Shown one piece after another: positions 59,853 through 64,000 of a stretch of 64,000 bases of DNA. Each line of letters opens with the position of its first letter. The stretch's first letter is position 1. The DNA is from Linnemannia schmuckeri (taxonomy: Eukaryota > Mortierellomycota > Mortierellomycetes > Mortierellales > Mortierellaceae). Position numbers and translations under genes: made by a program. The stretch lies in contig JANATG010000015.1 of assembly GCA_029449235.1 (NCBI GenBank), positions 620,001-684,000 of the forward strand, read 5' to 3'. The notes beneath the pieces were generated by a model. That model made no database searches. It was given only the letters and a program-made list of their open reading frames with translations, and was not told the DNA's origin.

Positions 59853-62800
59853 TAACGCCTCTCCTTTGCCCCTATTACCCGTAGTTTGCTGAGTACGAAT
59901 ACAAATAGATAGGAAAAATGTGCTTGGTCATGGTCGCATGTATTATTCGGGCTTTTTTTGCATGCCTTATTCATACCCTTTTTTTTGTATTTTGACACGA
60001 TCGATCGTCTTCGGGTATCATCCAAAGTTGCTTTTTTTTGTTTGTATTGGTTTCTGTAGTTGCTGTTCTTACTATCCTCAAGGACAACGTGGGCGGGTCA
60101 CAGTTTCCTTTTTCATGCTCTCTTTCCCGCCTATTTTTCAATCAATATATATTTGTGTGTGACCAAACAACCATGCATAATGGGCAAAAAATGAAAGTGG
60201 AGAGGGAATTGATGCAAATGCTCCTTAACCTTCTATTTTTTTTTTTTTTTTTTTTTCAATGGTACCATGTGTTCACATCACTGGCGAACATCAGAAAAAA
60301 GGACGAAAACAATCACCTTTGCATTTTTCTCAGCCAACATAAAACCCTCATTCATGCAAAAAACGTGAAAAAACACATCCCTTTCATCCAACGCATCTCC
60401 CTTCATCTTGGATGAAAATGAACAAGTGTGGAAGCCAAACCAAGCCAGCTATCAACGATATTCATCTCTGACACCAATAGTGAAAAACAATTCATACAAA
60501 CACGAATACTTGAATGTGGTCAAACAGAGGGGTCGCTTTGCATTTTCCTTTCCCTCTTATTATATCCAAACCTCTCACCTCCCTAGCCAGTCTCGATATC
60601 TTGCATAAAAAACGAAAACATTAACAGAGATGTTTGCCACACAAAATGTCATTTTGCATGCTTGGTCCATTCATTTCCCTGACTGATTTTTCCTAGCCTT
60701 GACACAACATCCGACATCTCAATATCCACCATGCACCTTTTTTCATTTCGTTTGTCCTACTACCCTTTTGCTTCTCCCCCTGTCTCGCTCATCTTTCCCC
60801 CTTTTCTTTCGTGCACATCCCTAAGGTCCGTAACATGCATATCGGATTTAGATTTTGGTCTCTATTTAGTTACTTTTTCATCTATTTCTCTTTCTCTCCC
60901 GCTCGCTCACTTTCAATTGTTTGTTTTTGCTTCGCTTAATCTACATTCAAACTCATGAACAGACACGCATCCCTTCGATGATGATCAAGTGCATCAACAA
61001 CAAAAACAGAAAGGGGGAAGAGATGGAGCACAAGGCAAGACAAAATATGGTCAAGGGAGGAGCTCATACTCTTTCTTTGCTGTCAAAGCTCAAATCGAAA
61101 AAAAGAAAAGATGTGAGTGAGAAGGAGAGGTGAGAGAGAAAGGTGATTAATAAGGGTGTACGAACACAAGGTATGCTCGAGGAAGTAAGCATGGCAACTC
61201 ATGAGGCAATTTTTTTAGCAGGATCAAGAAGCTCAAACAAGTTCTTTTCGCGTGTGCATGTGCGCAGGCGTGTCTTTTTGCTCAACCCCTACATCAACCT
61301 TACTTACATCCCCTACTTTCAACCCATCGACCTCTTATGAGTCTTTTTTTAACATCCAAAAAGCTAGGACTTACCCATTCCTGAAGGAAAATGAGAAACG
61401 GGAGAACCTTTCAGGGGCGTCGCTGACTGGCTGCTTATGGCTAGCTTCCCATAGGCTGGTTGACTAGCTAGCTGGCTGGCATCTTACCACACTAAAAAAA
61501 GTCTTCAAACACGTCTACTCTCTCACTGCTTTTCCCTTTTCTCGCTAGCATGGATCGCTTTACCCTCTTTCCAACTCACACCCATCCTGTCAGACGAGGA
61601 AAAAAGCGCCTAAAAAACAAGCCCATCTCCTCTTTCCTTCGATTTACATAGCCCATACATAACCGGTCTAATAATGCGCTTATCCATTTCCGCATACAAA
61701 AGGACTCATGTTTGTCGTACAAGACCATAGACACAACGCTATACCATCCTCACGACGAAGAAAAAGTCAAAAAGCTGAGTGGAAAAACAAAACGCATCCT
61801 GGATCGAGGGGAGGACCGATTGAGGGTAACGATGACAAGAAAAAAAATGGGCGGCAAGCAAGGCCAAGACAAGGACAGGCAAGACAAGCCAATAACATCA
61901 ACAAAAATGCAACCAGCCAACCAACCAACCAACCAAACAAACAAAAAAACATCAAGAAACTGTTGTCCGAGCACCGTTTTTTTGTAAGCAAGCATAGTCA
62001 ACCCAAGTCAAGGTCAAGTTTAGCCAACCAGCTTGTTTGTTGACATTGCACACTGAACAAAAATTGCAATTCAGTAGTTTTTTCTTATCCTTGCTACCCC
62101 TTTTCCTTTCTATTTACCTTGCCTATCCTTCCTCCTTCGATATTTTCCCCTACATCTCGCTATTCTTCTTTTCACGTAGGCCCCCAAAAGCAACGAAGAA
62201 AAAAAGAAAGGGGTGGAGAAGAGCACGACAAGACAGGAAAAAATTCGCTTGACGGACGTGAGCTTAGTTTTTTCGATCTCTCCTCTCATAATAAGAAAAG
62301 GCTACCCCTTCTTCCCTTCCCATCCACCCCTTCGTGCTCCTCGTTTTGCTCCCTATGATGACCACAACTTGCATACTTGCTTTGTTTGTTCTCCTTTCCT
62401 CGATGTAGTTGTATTATTTGCTATTCAACAGCATCTCGCTACAACATAGTAAAAGAAAAAAATATAGCTCTTCTACGGTTTTTTTGGTCACACAAAAAGA
62501 ACGAGTAACCGCCTTGTTCATTCTTGTAGAAGGTCGTAACGAGGTCATTTATTTTGAGAACAAGAAAAGGATAATCGTGTAGTAATCAATGGTGTACAAA
62601 CAGTGAAAGGGAAAAAAAGGGCAGCAAAAAAGAAAAATAAAAGTACAGAATGCGATCTATTGCTAACATGAACGAGTAATTGAAAAAAGGTATTGGTTGA
62701 TGCTGTTGGTGGTTGAGGTTGTATGTACAGAAGGATGTTAGGAAGGGAAAGAAAAAGGTCATGATGATGCGTATTGAGAATGACGCAAACGAAATCTGCT

Positions 62801-63617
62801 GGCAGGGTTCACCACTGATGCTCTCGGAGGGTCGGGGCGTCCTTGCTTGAGGAACCTTGTTGTTGTCTCCATGCGGAATGTAAGAGGGTAAAAATTCAAC
62901 TACATCATTGCTCCCAATGTGGAACAAGACGTAGGATCTTTTCAACGCGTGCATTGGACTCGAGAGGAAAGGTTCGGACAGGCAGGTTGAGACAAGACAG
63001 GACAGGACACGTCAGCCAAGAGAGGAGAGACAGAACAACGGGAACGAGCGAATTGGATCAAATGCTTGAACCAAAGGAGAAAAGAGGGAAGAAGGTGGAG
63101 GAAGGTGGGAGGAAACAACTCAATCCGCAAGAACGGATCGGGGATCAAATCGATTGTTCGAGAGAAAAAAAAAAAAAAAAAAAAAAAGAAAAAGAAATAG
63201 GGAGACATGGTTGCACAATCAACAAGAGAAATGCACCATGGGCCAACCAGCCAAAAAGCCAAAGTGGGGGACCAAAAACATGTAAGGAGACTTGGCAAAC
63301 AGGATAAAAAAGAAAGCTGCATAAACAAAATCAATAAAAAGAAAAACATGCGAGTGATAGTGGGATGAATAAGAGGACGAGGATGAGGATAAATGTATAA
63401 CGTAGACATGAAATGGAACAATAAATGAAGGAAAAAAGAAAAGAAAAAAAGACAGCATCTGGGTATGGTGTGCCGAAACAGAGCATCCGGCACAATGTTT
63501 TCCTTTGGTAAGGAAAGAGCAAGAAAAAAAAGGGATGGCCGGATGAAGAAAAATTTGGAGTGGGACCGCCGGGCATCGAAATCGAAATCGAAATCGAAAT
63601 CGAAATCAAAGATCGAA
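59853..63617. other. 3.8 kb gene-free stretch
   Basis: I see no gene. Sequence is AT-rich with T21 at 60236-60256, A22 at 63165-63186, short CCAA/GGCT repeats near 61460 and 61915-61935, and a six-base tandem next to the gene at the right edge. Part may be the long 3' untranslated region or unseen introns of the gene that runs off the right end. Confidence 0.4.
63575..63607. repeat. (ATCGAA)n hexanucleotide tandem
   Basis: Five and a half exact copies of ATCGAA, just beyond the stop codon of the minus-strand partial gene at the right edge. On that strand it lies in the 3' untranslated region. Confidence 0.9.
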
Positions 63618-64000
63618 TTAGGCAATGCATCTGGTCTGTTCGAGGTGACGGTGTCGGTGCATCATCCCCTCGCAGCTGCTCCCAAACCGCTTCAGGCGGT
63701 GCTTCTGCTGCTGCTGCTGGGCTGTCAGCGTAGGCGAAACAACAGCCGGATACTCGTCGTCATCACTGCTGCTGCTGCAGCTGTCGTGATGCGAAAGAAC
63801 GGGCGAGCAAGGAGGGGAAGAGTGTGAAACATTGGACGACACCGCCGTCGGCAAGAGAAGCGAGTGGGGTCGACCGTGATATTTGCTGGTAGTGGTGTCA
63901 GGAAAGATGGGTGAGGAGGAAGAGGACAGGTCAGGGGAGACAGGCGAAAGGGGCATCTGGATATCCTGTTCAGTCGCATTCTGGAGACGACACTCCATCT
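63618..64000 (-). CDS. 3' part of an unrecognised Ser/Pro-rich protein (truncated by window end)
   Basis: An open frame runs from the right edge to a TAA at 63620-63618, at least 126 codons. It is Ser/Pro-rich with a poly-Gln run and acidic Ser stretch: PLSPVSPDLSSSSSP, HHDSCSSSSDDDEYP, TLTAQQQQQKHRLKRF, ending HRHLEQTRCIA. The SP-rich style suggests the disordered C-terminus of a regulatory protein. The Met at 63998 may be internal. No family can be named from this part. Confidence 0.55.
   Translation of the reverse strand, partial: MECRLQNATEQDIQMPLSPVSPDLSSSSSPIFPDTTTSKYHGRPHSLLLPTAVSSNVSHSSPPCSPVLSHHDSCSSSSDDDEYPAVVSPTLTAQQQQQKHRLKRFGSSCEGMMHRHRHLEQTRCIA

Overview
The window is nuclear DNA of a filamentous fungus. 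Its genes carry many short spliceosomal introns (about 65 in 16 complete gene models, mostly 50-250 nt, often with a GTAAGT-like donor). Upstream regions are long and pyrimidine-rich on the coding strand, and there are no operons or ribosome binding sites. Protein similarity recalled from memory and the general gene style point to an early-diverging fungus, most likely Mortierellaceae (Mortierella/Podila/Linnemannia); that placement is inference.

Layout, left to right: LRR protein with a low-complexity N-terminus (1846-5455 +); secreted S9 dipeptidyl peptidase of the DPP5 type (8156-5798 -); FG-repeat Ran-binding protein like RanBP3/Yrb2 (9250-11790 +); WD40 protein like DCAF11 (12300-14877 +); RING-H2 ubiquitin ligase of the RNF126/115 type (15062-17546 +); a gene-poor stretch with tRNA-Asp(GTC) at 19100-19171 and unexplained coding-like fragments; DUF676 lipase-like hydrolase (19890-21808 +); GH16/Crh-like membrane protein with an altered active site (22177-24420 +); meiotic protein MND1 (26801-24648 -); 4'-phosphopantetheinyl transferase (28240-31296 +); membrane GNAT protein (32605-31733 -); G-protein beta subunit (35067-33131 -); IGHMBP2/Hcs1-type helicase (about 41542-38241 -); a 5.7 kb pyrimidine-rich gap; an unrecognised F-box-like acidic protein (47261-49558 +); an (AC)59 microsatellite; an unrecognised protein with a hydrophobic C-terminus (53204-50986 -); DNA ligase IV (58521-53769 -); an AANAT-like acetyltransferase (58993-59852 +); a 3.8 kb gap; and the 3' end of a gene running off the right edge (minus strand).

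The genes are independent eukaryotic housekeeping or regulatory units, not a co-functional cluster. Several concern genome maintenance (LIG4, MND1, the helicase) or protein turnover (DCAF11-like, RING E3), but nothing in the sequence shows shared control beyond the head-to-head pairs MND1/PPTase, helicase/F-box-like and LIG4/AANAT. I did not find a novel defence or mobile system. The most notable points are several GC-AG introns (one directly after the MND1 start codon, which forms an exon by itself), a GH16 protein whose catalytic ExDxE reads EISFQ, a stop-free in-frame intron encoding hydrophobic sequence, and coding-like fragments beside the tRNA. Exon coordinates were worked out by hand from splice motifs, reading phase and protein-family fit; they have not been checked against transcripts.
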